Notes: a model not told the origin generated them from the letters alone. A stretch of 64,000 nucleotides of DNA from JAZGGS01 sp963714405 (GCA_963714405.1 CAVQOH010000006.1:806001-870000), one strand, 5' to 3'; positions 47,047 to 57,450 are shown, counted from the stretch's first letter. A program made the numbers and translations.

Positions 47047-48644
47047 ATGATTTTGGATAAAGACCTACTTTCAATTCAGGAAGCGCGGAATTTAGCTGCC
47101 AAAGCAAAAGAAGCGCAGCAGGAATATAAACACTTCAGCTCAGCAGCAGGTAGATAAAATTGTAAAAGCAATGGCAGATGCCGGTTATGACGCATCAGAA
47201 AAACTTGCAAAGATGGCTTGCGATGAAAGTGGTTTCGGTGTTTTCGAGGATAAAATTATAAAGAATCAATTCAGCACTAAAAATGTATATGAATCTGTTA
47301 AAAATCTTAAAACTGTTGGAATTATTGGTGAAGAAGCTGATGGAAAGATCTTAAAAATAGCAGCTCCAATGGGAGTTGTTTGTGCATTAATTCCTTCCAC
47401 TAATCCTACTTCAACAGCAATGTTTAAGTCTATCATTTCATTAAAAAGCAGAAATGCAATCGTTGCAAGCCCTCATCCTGCAACTGCAAAATGCACCGAC
47501 GAAGCTTTGAATATTTTATCTAAAGCTGCAGATAAATGCAGGAGCTCCTGCAGAATTGATTCAATGCCTTAAGGAACCAACAATCGAGGGAACAGAAGCA
47601 TTGATGAAGGATAAAAATATTTCCGTTATTCTTGCAACAGGAAGCACACCTATGGTTAAAGCAGCTTACAGCGCAGGTAAACCTGCCTATGGCGTGGGAC
47701 CGGGAAATGTTCCTGCTTTTATTGAACGAACTGCAGATTATAAAAAAGCTGTTGCCGATATTATTTATGGAACCACTTTTGACAACGGAACTCTCTGCTC
47801 TTCCGAGCAGGCAATGATTGTTGATCTTCCTTTAAAAGAAAAAGTTATTGAAGAAGCGAAATTTCTTGGCTGCTATTTTGTAAACGCTGAAGAAAAAGCA
47901 AAACTTGCAAAAGCAATTCAAAATAGTTTACGGATCAATCCTGAAATAGTAGGAAAACCTGCACACTTCATAGCAAACTATGCTGGTTTTTCTGTTCCGG
48001 AAAACACAAAAGTACTAATTGCAGAATGTTTTGAAGTAGGAAAGAGTGAGCCATTATCAATAGAAAAATTATCTCCTGTACTTGCATTTTACACAGCAGA
48101 TGGCTGGCTGGATGGCTGCCATAAATGTATTGATCTTTTACAATTTGGTGGAATTGGGCATACAATGGTTATTCATTCAAATGATGAACCGATTATTATG
48201 AAGTTCGCTTTAGAAAAACCTGCATTTAGAATTTTGGTAAATACTCCCGCTTCAGTTGGTGCGGTTGGTTATACAACTTCACTTAAACCATCCTTTACAT
48301 TAGGTCCCGGCACATGGGGCGGTTCTATAATTTCTGATAATGTTTCTGCAATTCATCTTATAAATGTTAAAAGTCTGGCATTTGAAACTAACCCTGTTAA
48401 CAAAGGAAAAAGTGTTAACAAATTTGATGTTCAAAAATACAAAGGTTCTAAGGGTTGGTTTATGAAGGAGATAGAAGAACGGTTAAGAGAACGTGCAGGA
48501 AACCCACCTTTAAAAGATTCTTATCAATACATTAAAGAACCCGCAGACAAAAAAAATATCAAAGAGCCGGCTAAAGAAGTTATTTATGGTGACGGATTAA
48601 CTGAAAAAGATATTCTGAAAATAATTGAAGATTTTGAAAAATAG
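47047..48644 (+). CDS. Acylating (CoA-dependent) aldehyde dehydrogenase, frame disrupted
   Basis: A stand-alone homologue of the N-terminal half of AdhE / EutE. Pieces in three frames join as KEAQQEYKHFSS..., DKIVKAMADAGYDASEKLAK, MGVVCALIPSTNPTSTAMFK, IQCLKEPTIEGTEALM, and AYGVGPGNVPAFIERTAD; the catalytic Cys is in DNGTLCSSEQ. The C-terminal tail (about 480-531) is family-specific. Two +1 insertions, near 47140-47155 and 47535-47550, restore 531 residues without stops. Expected reaction: aldehyde + CoA + NAD+ to acyl-CoA. Acetaldehyde or sulfoacetaldehyde-type substrates are both possible; the missing alcohol dehydrogenase half argues against a classic AdhE. Confidence 0.85.
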
Positions 48645-48668
48645 TTTTTCTTAATCTTCTACTAAAAC

Positions 48669-49394
48669 TTAATGGCTGAACTGCGGAAACAAATGAGAGA
48701 ACTTTTGAACTACTGCTTCTGCAATTAGATAAGCTGCACCATTGTGAGTTAACAAATCTGTGTTTACAATCATATGGTATAATAGAGGGTCTTCTACATT
48801 AGCATTAAAATAAGATTTTATATACTTTTTCCTGTTCTCATCGGCTTCTTTAATATAAGCAGCAGCTTGCTTTTTATTCATATTTAACAAATCCATCATA
48901 TGCTCAATACGTTTTTCAATTGAGGCAATCAACCTAACGTGAAAAGTGTTTTTAAGCTTAGCTGTAATAATATTTGATCCGCGCCCAACTATTACAACGT
49001 TCCCCATTCTTGCCAGTTGAAGTATAGTATCAGTAGTTTTATGAACAATCGTCCATTCAGAAGGTTTAAGTCCAAGCAATTCATTTATGGTTGCACTAAT
49101 ATGAGCGTACTTTGTTTCATACATGAATTCTTTAATTTGCTCAGGCAAATTGTGATCTTCAAGAACTTTTTCAATCAGATTTTTATCAAAGTAAGCCCAT
49201 GAAACATTTTCAGGGGCTGAATATTGATCAAGAATTTCGATTAATTTACCACAAACAGGTTTTGCACCTGCACCGGTTTGCCTTGAAATTGTTATAGTTG
49301 GATAGAGATGTTTTGGTAATGGCGTTGAAACTTCTCCCTCAGTAGTGTGCGCTTCTATGTACCGTTTACATTTTTCATAAACACCGATAGCCAT
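48669..49394 (-). CDS. Cytidylate kinase-like family protein
   Basis: 241 residues of the cytidylate kinase-like family (Cytidylate_kin2), P-loop kinases whose substrate is usually unassigned. The nucleotide site shows ITISRQTGAGAKPVCGKL; later motifs are AYFDKNLIEKVL, NVVIVGRGSNII (internal binding loop), VRLIASIEKRIEHMM and the ENRKKYIKSYF lid. A separate true cmk is not in the window. It lies tail-to-tail with the acylating aldehyde dehydrogenase. Confidence 0.85.
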   Translation of the reverse strand: MAIGVYEKCKRYIEAHTTEGEVSTPLPKHLYPTITISRQTGAGAKPVCGKLIEILDQYSAPENVSWAYFDKNLIEKVLEDHNLPEQIKEFMYETKYAHISATINELLGLKPSEWTIVHKTTDTILQLARMGNVVIVGRGSNIITAKLKNTFHVRLIASIEKRIEHMMDLLNMNKKQAAAYIKEADENRKKYIKSYFNANVEDPLLYHMIVNTDLLTHNGAAYLIAEAVVQKFSHLFPQFSH

Positions 49395-49519
49395 AATGGT
49401 TTTCCTTGTAAAATAGTTAAGGGGTATTGTAAATATATTCAGTTATACGGCTACCATTAATATAATTTTAAATTGATGAAATTCAACACCAGGATTAATT
49501 ATAAAGTGTAATAGTGCAG

Positions 49520-50998
49520 CTATTTATTTGATAGATTAAACCAGCTTCCTAGTTTTTCAGCATCTTTCCTTTTATATGAGTTATGAAAAAACTCATTTTT
49601 GGAAAGATTATAATTATAATCATTTTCCCAAGTTTTTATGTTGTTAACCACCTTGCCAATAGCATTTGTAATATACAATAGCTCATCATTTTTCATTGTG
49701 GGGTGAATTGACATTCTTACCCAGCCGGGTTTATCGGATAAATCTCCAGTATTAATTTTATCTGTAATTGTTTTAGAACGTGAAGGATCTACATGTAACA
49801 GGTAATGCCCATATGTTCCCGCACATGAACAACCGCCTCTAACTTGAATTCCAAAGCGATCGTTAAGCAGTTTTACTATTAAATTATAATGAATGTCTTC
49901 AACATAGAATGAAATTGCACCCAATCTGTTTTTTGTATTGCCTGCGAGTATGTGCAATCCGGAAATTTTTTGTAATTCTTCAAAAGCAATCTTAACCAGT
50001 TCTTTTTCACGCAACTGCATTTTTTTAATACCCATTTCTTCCTTTAGCTTTATGCAAAGAGCAGCTCGTATTGCCTGCAAAAATGCAGGAGTCCCACCAT
50101 CTTCTCTCGCTTCAATATTGGATACAAATTTATGCTGCCCCCACGGGTTTGTCCAATCAACAGTTCCTCCACCGGGATGATCGGGAATTTTATTTTTATA
50201 CAATTGAGAATCAAAAATCATTATTCCCGCAGAACCTGGACCACCTAAAAATTTATGCGGTGAGAAAAATATTGCATCAAGTTTTTCTTCTGGATCTTTG
50301 GGATGCATATCAATTTTTACGTAGGGGGCAGAAGCTGCAAAATCAATAAAGCAATATCCACCATGCCTATGCATAATCTTTGCCATTTTATGATAAGGAG
50401 TGGAAATTCCGGTAACATTTGAACAAGCAGTGAATGCCCCTATTTTTAGTTTATTACTTTTGTACTTCTTTAACTTTCTTTCAAGATTTTCTACATCAAC
50501 TAATCCATTTTCATCAGGATCTAACACAACCACATCTGCAATTGTCTCAAGCCATGTTGTTTGATTTGAATGATGCTCCATGTGAGTTACAAAAACAATT
50601 GGTCTTAATTTTTCAGGTAACTTCATATAATCTGATAACTGCTCGGGAACTTTTAATCCTAATAACCTTTGAAATTTGCAAATCAAACCAGTCATCCCTG
50701 AGCCAGCAGTTATAATAACATCATCTTTACCTGCATTGCAATGTTTTTTGATTATGTTCTGTGCTTCGTGATAAGCATTAGTCATCATTGTACCAGTAGT
50801 GCTGGATTCAGAATGTGTATTACCAACGAACGGTCCGAAATCACTACTTATTTTTTCTTCAATTGATTTATACAATCTTCCACTCGCTATCCAATCAGCA
50901 TAAATAATTTTTTTCTTTCCATATGGCGTAGCAGCAACTTTATTAAAACCAATTGTATTTTTTCTGAAATCTGTAAAGTATTTTTCTAGTTCATTCAT
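49520..50998 (-). CDS. Class V PLP-dependent aminotransferase/desulfurase-like enzyme
   Basis: 492 residues, longer than typical NifS/SufS (~400). PLP-site motifs: NTHSESSTTG, HMEHHSNQTTW, CSNVTGIST, FIDFAASAPYVKIDM, and the Schiff-base Lys in FFSPHKFLGGPG. A Cys-containing loop near the end (VRGGCSCAGTYGHYL) sits where SufS-type desulfurases have their reactive Cys. Extra residues occur at the C-terminus (NDYNYNLSKNEFFHNSY). Cysteine desulfurase-related activity is possible but other sulfur or amino-acid substrates fit too. Divergent from the GlcNAc kinase operon. Confidence 0.85.
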   Translation of the reverse strand: MNELEKYFTDFRKNTIGFNKVAATPYGKKKIIYADWIASGRLYKSIEEKISSDFGPFVGNTHSESSTTGTMMTNAYHEAQNIIKKHCNAGKDDVIITAGSGMTGLICKFQRLLGLKVPEQLSDYMKLPEKLRPIVFVTHMEHHSNQTTWLETIADVVVLDPDENGLVDVENLERKLKKYKSNKLKIGAFTACSNVTGISTPYHKMAKIMHRHGGYCFIDFAASAPYVKIDMHPKDPEEKLDAIFFSPHKFLGGPGSAGIMIFDSQLYKNKIPDHPGGGTVDWTNPWGQHKFVSNIEAREDGGTPAFLQAIRAALCIKLKEEMGIKKMQLREKELVKIAFEELQKISGLHILAGNTKNRLGAISFYVEDIHYNLIVKLLNDRFGIQVRGGCSCAGTYGHYLLHVDPSRSKTITDKINTGDLSDKPGWVRMSIHPTMKNDELLYITNAIGKVVNNIKTWENDYNYNLSKNEFFHNSYKRKDAEKLGSWFNLSNK

Positions 50999-51042
50999 AT
51001 AGTTATTTATTTAAATTTCTTTTATGAAAAGTGAATATAATA

Positions 51043-51059
51043 AATTGAGAGACTCAATT
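51043..51059. promoter_or_regulatory. Inverted repeat between divergent genes
   Basis: AATTGAG-AGA-CTCAATT, a perfect 7-bp dyad with a 3-base spacer, sits in the 160-base gap between the class V aminotransferase and the GlcNAc kinase operon. It could be an operator for either side or an RNA hairpin; no U-tract follows on either strand. Tentative. Confidence 0.3.
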
Positions 51060-51158
51060 CATCATTCTAAAAAATTCTGATAAAAAATCATCTGCAATTT
51101 TATAATTTTTTCTTTATCAATTTTGTAACTTATTATTGTTTTAGGTAAAAAATAATTT

Positions 51159-52085
51159 ATGATGAAATACATAATCGGAATAGACGGTGGTGGAACAAAA
51201 ACCGAATGCGTAGTTGCAGATCTTTCAGGCAAAATTTTTCACAGTAATTTGGGGAAACCCTCAAACTTTTTAGCAATAGGAATTGATGCTGCGGTAAGAA
51301 ATTTATTTAACTTAGTTGAAAGTTCTCTTTTTAAAATTGAAGCAAACTTTACAGAAATTGAAATACTTTTAATTGGTACAGCTGGCGCTGGAAGAAAAAA
51401 AGATGCAACACTTCTTGAAGATAAATTCATTGAATATGCAAACACCGAAGGGATTAATATTAATTCAGTAAAAATTGTAAGTGATGCACAAATAGCTTTA
51501 GAAGGCGCATTCAGTGGAAAACCCGGATGTATTATTATTGCAGGAACTGGATCGATTATTATTGGCAAGGATAATAAAGGTTTAATTCATCGCAGCGGAG
51601 GATTTGGTAGATTGATTGGTGATGAAGGAAGTGGTTACTCAATTGGTAAAAAAGCATTATCCCTCACTGCAAAGGAACTTGATGGATATTATAAAACAAC
51701 ATTAATTAGCAAACTGATTTGTACAAAATTTAAAGTTTCCTCGCTTCAGGATTTAATTTCAACCGTTTACAAAAAGGATTTTGATATTGCTTCTGTTGCA
51801 ACATTGGTTTTGAAAGCTGCAAATGAAAATAATGCTACTGCAATACAAATTCTTAATGAAGAAGCAGATGAACTTTTGGTACAGTTTAGATCGTTATTAA
51901 AAAAAATGAGTATGGGAAAAACAGAGCTTGTTTTTTCAGGAAGTTTAATTTCAAATAATAATATTTATTCCGAACTGTTAAGTAAAAAGATTGCCAAAAA
52001 TTTTCCATCAGTTAAAATTAAGAATCCTGATTATTCTCCAGTGGAAGGAGCAATCGCCCTGGCAAAGGATATACTAAATGCATAA
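51159..52085 (+). CDS. N-acetylglucosamine kinase (BadF/BadG/BcrA/BcrD family)
   Basis: 308 residues, ASKHA-fold kinase. Phosphate motif 1 is IGIDGGGTKTECVVAD; others are IIAGTGSIIIG, GGFGRLIGDEGSGYSIG and FSGSLISNN with the closing EGAIALAKDIL. It is most similar to eukaryotic-type and bacterial GlcNAc/MurNAc kinases. It is the first gene of a four-gene operon and its stop overlaps the AmpG-like start by 8 bases, so it likely salvages GlcNAc released from cell-wall turnover. A second ATG is 3 bases downstream. Confidence 0.9.
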   Translation: MMKYIIGIDGGGTKTECVVADLSGKIFHSNLGKPSNFLAIGIDAAVRNLFNLVESSLFKIEANFTEIEILLIGTAGAGRKKDATLLEDKFIEYANTEGININSVKIVSDAQIALEGAFSGKPGCIIIAGTGSIIIGKDNKGLIHRSGGFGRLIGDEGSGYSIGKKALSLTAKELDGYYKTTLISKLICTKFKVSSLQDLISTVYKKDFDIASVATLVLKAANENNATAIQILNEEADELLVQFRSLLKKMSMGKTELVFSGSLISNNNIYSELLSKKIAKNFPSVKIKNPDYSPVEGAIALAKDILNA

Positions 52086-53358
52086 AAAGGAATATCGAAA
52101 TCCTTGGGCATGGTTACCTTCGCTCTATGTTGCAGAAGGATTTCCGTATGTTATAGTGATGACTGTATCTGTTATTATGTATAAACGGTTAGGCATTTCA
52201 AATACAGAAATTGCTTTATACACCAGCTGGCTATACTTACCGTGGGTAATAAAACCACTATGGAGTCCATTTGTTGATCTTATAAAAACAAAACGGGTAT
52301 GGATAGTTATAAGCCAGTTACTCATTGGTGCAGGATTAGCAGGTATCGCATTTACAATTCCTGCAGCAAAATTTTTTCAATATACGCTAGCTTTTTTTTG
52401 GCTTTTAGCATTCAGTTCTGCAACACACGATATTGCCGCAGATGGTTTTTACATGCTTGGTTTAACAAAACATCACCAGGCTTTTTTTGTAGGTGTTCGT
52501 GCAACATTTTACAGGATTGCTTTTCTATCCGGACAAGGATTATTGGTAATACTTGCAGGGCAGATTGAATCAAGCAGTGGTGACATTGCTTATGCATGGA
52601 TGGTAACATTTTTTATTTTAAGCGGATTGTTCATAGTATTTTTTATCTATCACTATTTCGTTCTTCCCTATCCAAATTCTGATTCTTTAAGAAATAAAAT
52701 TGCTGAAGAAAATTTTTTAAAAAACTTTTTAACCACATTTACTGTATTCTTCAAGAAAAAACACATTGTAATTATTCTTGGATTTATACTTCTCTACAGG
52801 TTTGGTGAAGCACAGCTTGTAAAGATGGCATCACCATTTTTACTTGATCCAGTTAATGCAGGTGGATTAGCACTAACTACCAGCCAGGTGGGTTTTGTTT
52901 ATGGAACCGTGGGAGTTATTGCACTTTCTGCAGGGGGAATTCTGGGCGGAATTGCAGCTGCAAAACATGGTCTAAAATTTTGGATTTGGTGGATGCTAGT
53001 AGCGATAAATATTCCTAATCTTGTTTATGTTTATCTTGCGTTTACACAAACTACAGACTTTTTATTGATCAACACTGCCATTGCTATAGAGCAGTTCGGT
53101 TACGGATTTGGATTTACAGCTTTTATGCTATATCTCATTTACATTTCTGAAGGAGAATTTAAAACAGCACATTATGCAATAGCAACCGGTTTTATGGCAC
53201 TTGGAATGATGCTGCCCGGTATGGCAAGCGGTTGGCTGCAGGAGTTATTAGGTTATCAGCAATTTTTTATATGGGTTTGTATATCAACTATTCCTGCATT
53301 CATAATTACAAAATTTATTTCAATTGATCCAGAATTTGGCAGAAAGAGTTCTGAATGA
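52078..53358 (+). CDS. AmpG-like muropeptide permease (MFS)
   Basis: 426 residues and about 12 membrane helices. The AmpG signature is visible at the start: LPSLYVAEGFPYVIVMTVSV, then EIALYTSWLYLPWVIKPLWSPFVD, and later ATHDIAADGFYMLGL. AmpG carries GlcNAc-anhydroMurNAc peptides into the cytoplasm. It overlaps the GlcNAc kinase gene (8 bases) upstream and the serine hydrolase gene (4 bases) downstream. The substrate in this organism is inferred from the operon. Confidence 0.9.
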   Translation: MHKKEYRNPWAWLPSLYVAEGFPYVIVMTVSVIMYKRLGISNTEIALYTSWLYLPWVIKPLWSPFVDLIKTKRVWIVISQLLIGAGLAGIAFTIPAAKFFQYTLAFFWLLAFSSATHDIAADGFYMLGLTKHHQAFFVGVRATFYRIAFLSGQGLLVILAGQIESSSGDIAYAWMVTFFILSGLFIVFFIYHYFVLPYPNSDSLRNKIAEENFLKNFLTTFTVFFKKKHIVIILGFILLYRFGEAQLVKMASPFLLDPVNAGGLALTTSQVGFVYGTVGVIALSAGGILGGIAAAKHGLKFWIWWMLVAINIPNLVYVYLAFTQTTDFLLINTAIAIEQFGYGFGFTAFMLYLIYISEGEFKTAHYAIATGFMALGMMLPGMASGWLQELLGYQQFFIWVCISTIPAFIITKFISIDPEFGRKSSE

Positions 53359-54509
53359 AAAAGTTTTCTTTAGCTATCCTTCTTTTATTATTATCGGCAT
53401 TGTTTGCGGTATGTAACAGCAATACTGATAAAAACTTAATCAAGTTCAATAAAGAAAAATTTGAGATGGTAGATTCTATTATAGTAAATGCTATTAAAGA
53501 GAATGCCTTTCCCGGTGCAGTTATAATTATTTCAAAAGATGGTAACATTATTTATGAAAAAGGATTTGGGCATTTTACCTATGATGAATCTTCTACTAAA
53601 GTCAACAATAACACAATTTATGATATTGCTTCTTTAACTAAAGTTATTGCAACTACAACAGCAGCGATGATTTGTTTAGATAGAAGTTTATTTAAACTTG
53701 ATGATCCTGTTTATAAATACATCCCTGAGTTTGTCAAAAACGGGAAAGAACAGATTACAATAAAAAATTTACTGCTGCATAACAGCGGTTTACCTGCTTG
53801 GAAAAAATTTTACAATCAAAATCTTGATGCAGATTCCATAATACAAAATATTTATGCTGTAACTCCTGAATTTAAAGCAAATACAAAAACAGTTTACTCA
53901 GATTTAGGTTTTATTGTACTTGGTAAAATTATTGAAAGCGTTACTAGTAAAAGTCTGAATGGTTTTTGTAATGATGAGATATTTAATACATTGGAAATGA
54001 AAAACACTTACTTCAATCCACCTGATTCTGTTAAATTAAGAATTCCGCCAACAGAAATTGATAACTATTGGCGAAATAAGTTAATAAAAGGTGAAGTGCA
54101 TGATGAAACTTCTGCACTTTTAGGTGGGGTTGCAGGTCATGCAGGTTTATTTTCTACTGCAAAGGATTTAAGTATATTATGCCAGATGCTTTTGGATGAT
54201 GGAAAGATTAATGGCAAACCATTTATTAAGCAGGAAACTATTAAATTATTTACAGAAAGATATTCAACTGAAAGTACGCGTGCACTGGGATGGGATACCA
54301 GATCAGAAATAAAATCTTCTGCAGGAATTAAATTTAATAAAACATCTTTTGGGCACACAGGATTTACAGGTACATCCATCTGGATTGATCCGGAAAGAAA
54401 GTTATTTGTAGTATTTTTAACAAACAGGGTTTATCCAACAAGGGATAATAGAAAAATATCCGCGGTAAGACCAAAATTGCACGATGCTGTTATAGATGCA
54501 ATTGATTGA
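53355..54509 (+). CDS. Secreted serine hydrolase, beta-lactamase/DD-peptidase family
   Basis: 384 residues with an N-terminal export signal (MKKFSLAILLLLLSALFAV; the following Cys is not in a perfect lipobox). All three active-site motifs of class C/PBP4-type enzymes are present: SLTK in IYDIASLTKVIATT, YSD in TVYSDLGFIVLG, and HTG in FGHTGFTGTS. It is probably a D,D-carboxypeptidase, an esterase or a muropeptide-trimming enzyme rather than a resistance enzyme. It starts inside the last codons of the AmpG-like gene (ATGA overlap). Confidence 0.88.
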   Translation: MKKFSLAILLLLLSALFAVCNSNTDKNLIKFNKEKFEMVDSIIVNAIKENAFPGAVIIISKDGNIIYEKGFGHFTYDESSTKVNNNTIYDIASLTKVIATTTAAMICLDRSLFKLDDPVYKYIPEFVKNGKEQITIKNLLLHNSGLPAWKKFYNQNLDADSIIQNIYAVTPEFKANTKTVYSDLGFIVLGKIIESVTSKSLNGFCNDEIFNTLEMKNTYFNPPDSVKLRIPPTEIDNYWRNKLIKGEVHDETSALLGGVAGHAGLFSTAKDLSILCQMLLDDGKINGKPFIKQETIKLFTERYSTESTRALGWDTRSEIKSSAGIKFNKTSFGHTGFTGTSIWIDPERKLFVVFLTNRVYPTRDNRKISAVRPKLHDAVIDAID

Positions 54510-54556
54510 GGGACAGGACCTTATACAAACCAATGATTTTAATTTAACTTAACCGA

Positions 54557-57445
54557 ATGGCTGCAAAAAAAATAGCAAATAGTGTTTTTATTGGAATGAT
54601 TTTATTCCTGATAATATTATTGTTCCCATCGCAAACAACTTCATCTGATAATATCAACTTCAGTGATAATAAGTACCCATCTGTTTTTAATCTTACTGAA
54701 AAAGATAAAGGATGGATTGAAAGTAAAATAAATGAAATGACTTTGTATGAAAAGTGCGCACAATTGATTATGCCTGCAGTTTACAGAAATGATTTGGAAC
54801 CAGGTTCGAGTGGTTACAATAAGATAATCTCACTAGTAAAAGAAAAAAAAGTTGGCGGATTAATTCTATATCAAGGTGCATTAGTTGAGCAGGCAAAGTT
54901 TATAAACGATGTGCAAAAAATATCAGATATACCATTGTTAATTGCATCGGATTTTGAAAGAGGATTAGGTACAAGAATTGATGATGCAACAGAATTTCCA
55001 CACGCAATGGCAGTTGGTTCTGCTAATGATGTAGCTTATGCATTTGAAATGGGTAAAGCAATTTCAATAGAAAGCAGGTTGATTGGCGTTCATTGGAATT
55101 TTGCACCAGTAGCTGATATTAACAATAATCCTCTTAATCCTATTATAAACATAAGAGCTTTTTCTGAGAACAAGTATGAAGTTGCAGACTATGTGGAAGC
55201 ATTTATTGAAGGGGCAAAAGAAGAAAGAACTTTAACAACTGTTAAACACTTTCCGGGTCATGGAAATACTACAATTGATTCACATCTGGATCTTCCGAAA
55301 ATAAATGGCAGCAAAGATTTTTTAATTAAAAATGAGCTGTATCCTTTTATAAAAGCAATTGACTCAAAGGTTCATTCAGTAATGTTAGGTCACCTTAATG
55401 TTCCTTCTCTGGAAGCTATAAAAGGCATTCCCTCATCTCTTTCAGAATCAATAGTTAATCATCTTCTTAAACGGGAGCTGGGATTTGATGGTTTGATCAT
55501 TACTGACGCGATGATAATGGAAGCTATTACAAAAGATTACTCAACTGAAGAGGCAGCTGTACTTGCTGTAATGGCAGGTAATGATGTTATTCTTATGCCA
55601 CCAGATGAAGAAACTGCTATTACTGCTTTAAATCTTGCCGTGTATTCAGGAAAGATTAGCATAGAAAGAATAAATGAAAGTGTAAGAAAGATTCTTGCTG
55701 CTAAAAGATGGCTTAAGATTGAGGAAAACAAGTATTCTGATATTGAAAATATTGAACAGCAGCTAAATATTAAAGAGCATATTAACATTGCAAAACAGAT
55801 AGCTGAAAACTCAATCACTTTATTAAAAAACGATGGCGATATTCTTCCCTTACATTTAAACGAATATAAAAATATTTATTGTGTTACTCTTACTGATCAA
55901 CTGGGCTCAGAAAAAGCAAGTTATTTCCAGAATATTTTTGAAGATCGCGTTGGAAATGTAAAATCAGAATTATTTACTAAAACAAGTAAAAGGAGAGATT
56001 ATAATTATCTTCTAAAAGAAATAAAAAATGAAAGTGCTGATCTTATAATCCTTTCAACATTCCTGGATATTAAAACTTATCAGGGACCGATTAACTTAGC
56101 AGCTGAACAAACAGATTTTATTGCAGGCGTTTTACGAAGCGGTGTACCAACAGTTTTGTTAAGTTTTAAAAATCCTTACCTGCTTTATCTTTTTCCGGAA
56201 TCCACTACTTATCTTAATGCGTTTAGTCATTCAGGAGTTTCTCAAAAAGCTATGCTTAGAGCTATCCTTGGTGAGATTGATATTAACGGGACACTTCCCA
56301 TAACAATTCCTCAAAGCGGTATCGCTTTCAGAGAAGGAATAAAATTAAAAAAGTCATTGATTACTACAATTGATAAGAGTGCGGAGAGCAGGATTAATAC
56401 CGTTTTATTTGAACAAAAAATAAAATCATTATTAAATGAACATCATTTCCCTGGAATTTCGATTTACGTAGGCAGCAATAATAAAATTTTATATAAAAAT
56501 TCAGTTGGTAATTCTGTAATTGATGGTCATTCAAAAAAATTAATTGAAGGTGAAATTTTTCGCCTTGGTTCTTTAACCGGATTTATTGCAACCATGCAAG
56601 CTGTAATGATGTTAGTGGATGAGAAAAAAATATCTTTAGATGAAAGGGCTTATTACTATTTACCACTGCTAAATGATGAAGAAAAAAGAAATATAACAAT
56701 TGAACATCTTTTAACTCACAAATCAGGTTTTGCAGACAATATAAATAATCTTAATTCAAGCTGGGTTGAAGATAAACTTGTAGATGAATTATTGAAGCAA
56801 AATCTTATTAACTCACCCGGGGCTGAACAGAGATATAGTATTATTAATTTTATAGTACTTCAAAAAATTATTGAGTTTATTAGCGGGAATAAAATGGATA
56901 TGTTTCTTTCAGAACAATTTTATTCTCCAATCGGCATGAAGCAAACCTATTTTCGTTCAAAATCAGATTCACTTAATTTAGGTTTTAACTCTGTTGATTA
57001 TCAGCAATCGATATATACTTCTCCAAAAGATGCAGATGATGTGATTCTTGAAATAATGAATGGTGTTTCTGGTTTTAATGGATTGTATTCTACCACTTCT
57101 GATCTTGCAACTTTTGCTCAAATGCTTTTACAAAAAGGTTATTATGATGACACACAATATTTAAAAACAAAAACTCTTGCAAATTGGTTATCAATTAAAA
57201 ATGAAATCATACCAAAAAGTAAGCGTACAAAACCTTACACTACAATGTATAACGGTGATGAAGTCAGCAGCCCTCGTGATGGATTTCTATTTATAGATTC
57301 CTATGGTTCAGCAATGATGATAGATATTGAAAAGCAAATATTTTTAATTGTGTTAAGCAATCCTGGAATTCGGAATCCTGATAACCAAAGTTTTGTTGAG
57401 CTTTTTAACAATTTAAATGAATTTGTTTCCATAATAACAGAATAG
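54557..57445 (+). CDS. NagZ-type GH3 beta-N-acetylhexosaminidase fused to a degenerate serine-hydrolase domain
   Basis: 962 residues: an N-terminal membrane/signal segment (about 11-25), a GH3 N-domain (60-400) with FERGLG and the NagZ hallmark KHFPGHG (230-236) followed by DSHLDLP, the nucleophile Asp317 in LIITDAM, a GH3 C-domain (to ~600), then a beta-lactamase-like domain (~620-960). In that domain the SxxK motif reads SLTG (Ser672, Gly675), the YxN position reads YSI and no K/HTG is evident, so it is probably inactive. The signal suggests action in the periplasm, unlike cytosolic E. coli NagZ. It is the last gene of the salvage operon. Confidence 0.93.
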   Translation: MAAKKIANSVFIGMILFLIILLFPSQTTSSDNINFSDNKYPSVFNLTEKDKGWIESKINEMTLYEKCAQLIMPAVYRNDLEPGSSGYNKIISLVKEKKVGGLILYQGALVEQAKFINDVQKISDIPLLIASDFERGLGTRIDDATEFPHAMAVGSANDVAYAFEMGKAISIESRLIGVHWNFAPVADINNNPLNPIINIRAFSENKYEVADYVEAFIEGAKEERTLTTVKHFPGHGNTTIDSHLDLPKINGSKDFLIKNELYPFIKAIDSKVHSVMLGHLNVPSLEAIKGIPSSLSESIVNHLLKRELGFDGLIITDAMIMEAITKDYSTEEAAVLAVMAGNDVILMPPDEETAITALNLAVYSGKISIERINESVRKILAAKRWLKIEENKYSDIENIEQQLNIKEHINIAKQIAENSITLLKNDGDILPLHLNEYKNIYCVTLTDQLGSEKASYFQNIFEDRVGNVKSELFTKTSKRRDYNYLLKEIKNESADLIILSTFLDIKTYQGPINLAAEQTDFIAGVLRSGVPTVLLSFKNPYLLYLFPESTTYLNAFSHSGVSQKAMLRAILGEIDINGTLPITIPQSGIAFREGIKLKKSLITTIDKSAESRINTVLFEQKIKSLLNEHHFPGISIYVGSNNKILYKNSVGNSVIDGHSKKLIEGEIFRLGSLTGFIATMQAVMMLVDEKKISLDERAYYYLPLLNDEEKRNITIEHLLTHKSGFADNINNLNSSWVEDKLVDELLKQNLINSPGAEQRYSIINFIVLQKIIEFISGNKMDMFLSEQFYSPIGMKQTYFRSKSDSLNLGFNSVDYQQSIYTSPKDADDVILEIMNGVSGFNGLYSTTSDLATFAQMLLQKGYYDDTQYLKTKTLANWLSIKNEIIPKSKRTKPYTTMYNGDEVSSPRDGFLFIDSYGSAMMIDIEKQIFLIVLSNPGIRNPDNQSFVELFNNLNEFVSIITE

Positions 57446-57450
57446 ATACA

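Noticed and set aside
33868..48644. Programmed +1 frameshifting as explanation for the many broken frames
   Set aside because: The sites share no slippery sequence, lie in functionally unrelated genes and occur up to five times in one gene.
53355..54509. Reading the serine hydrolase as an antibiotic-resistance beta-lactamase
   Set aside because: Motifs alone do not separate beta-lactamases from DD-peptidases and esterases; the salvage operon points to muropeptide metabolism.
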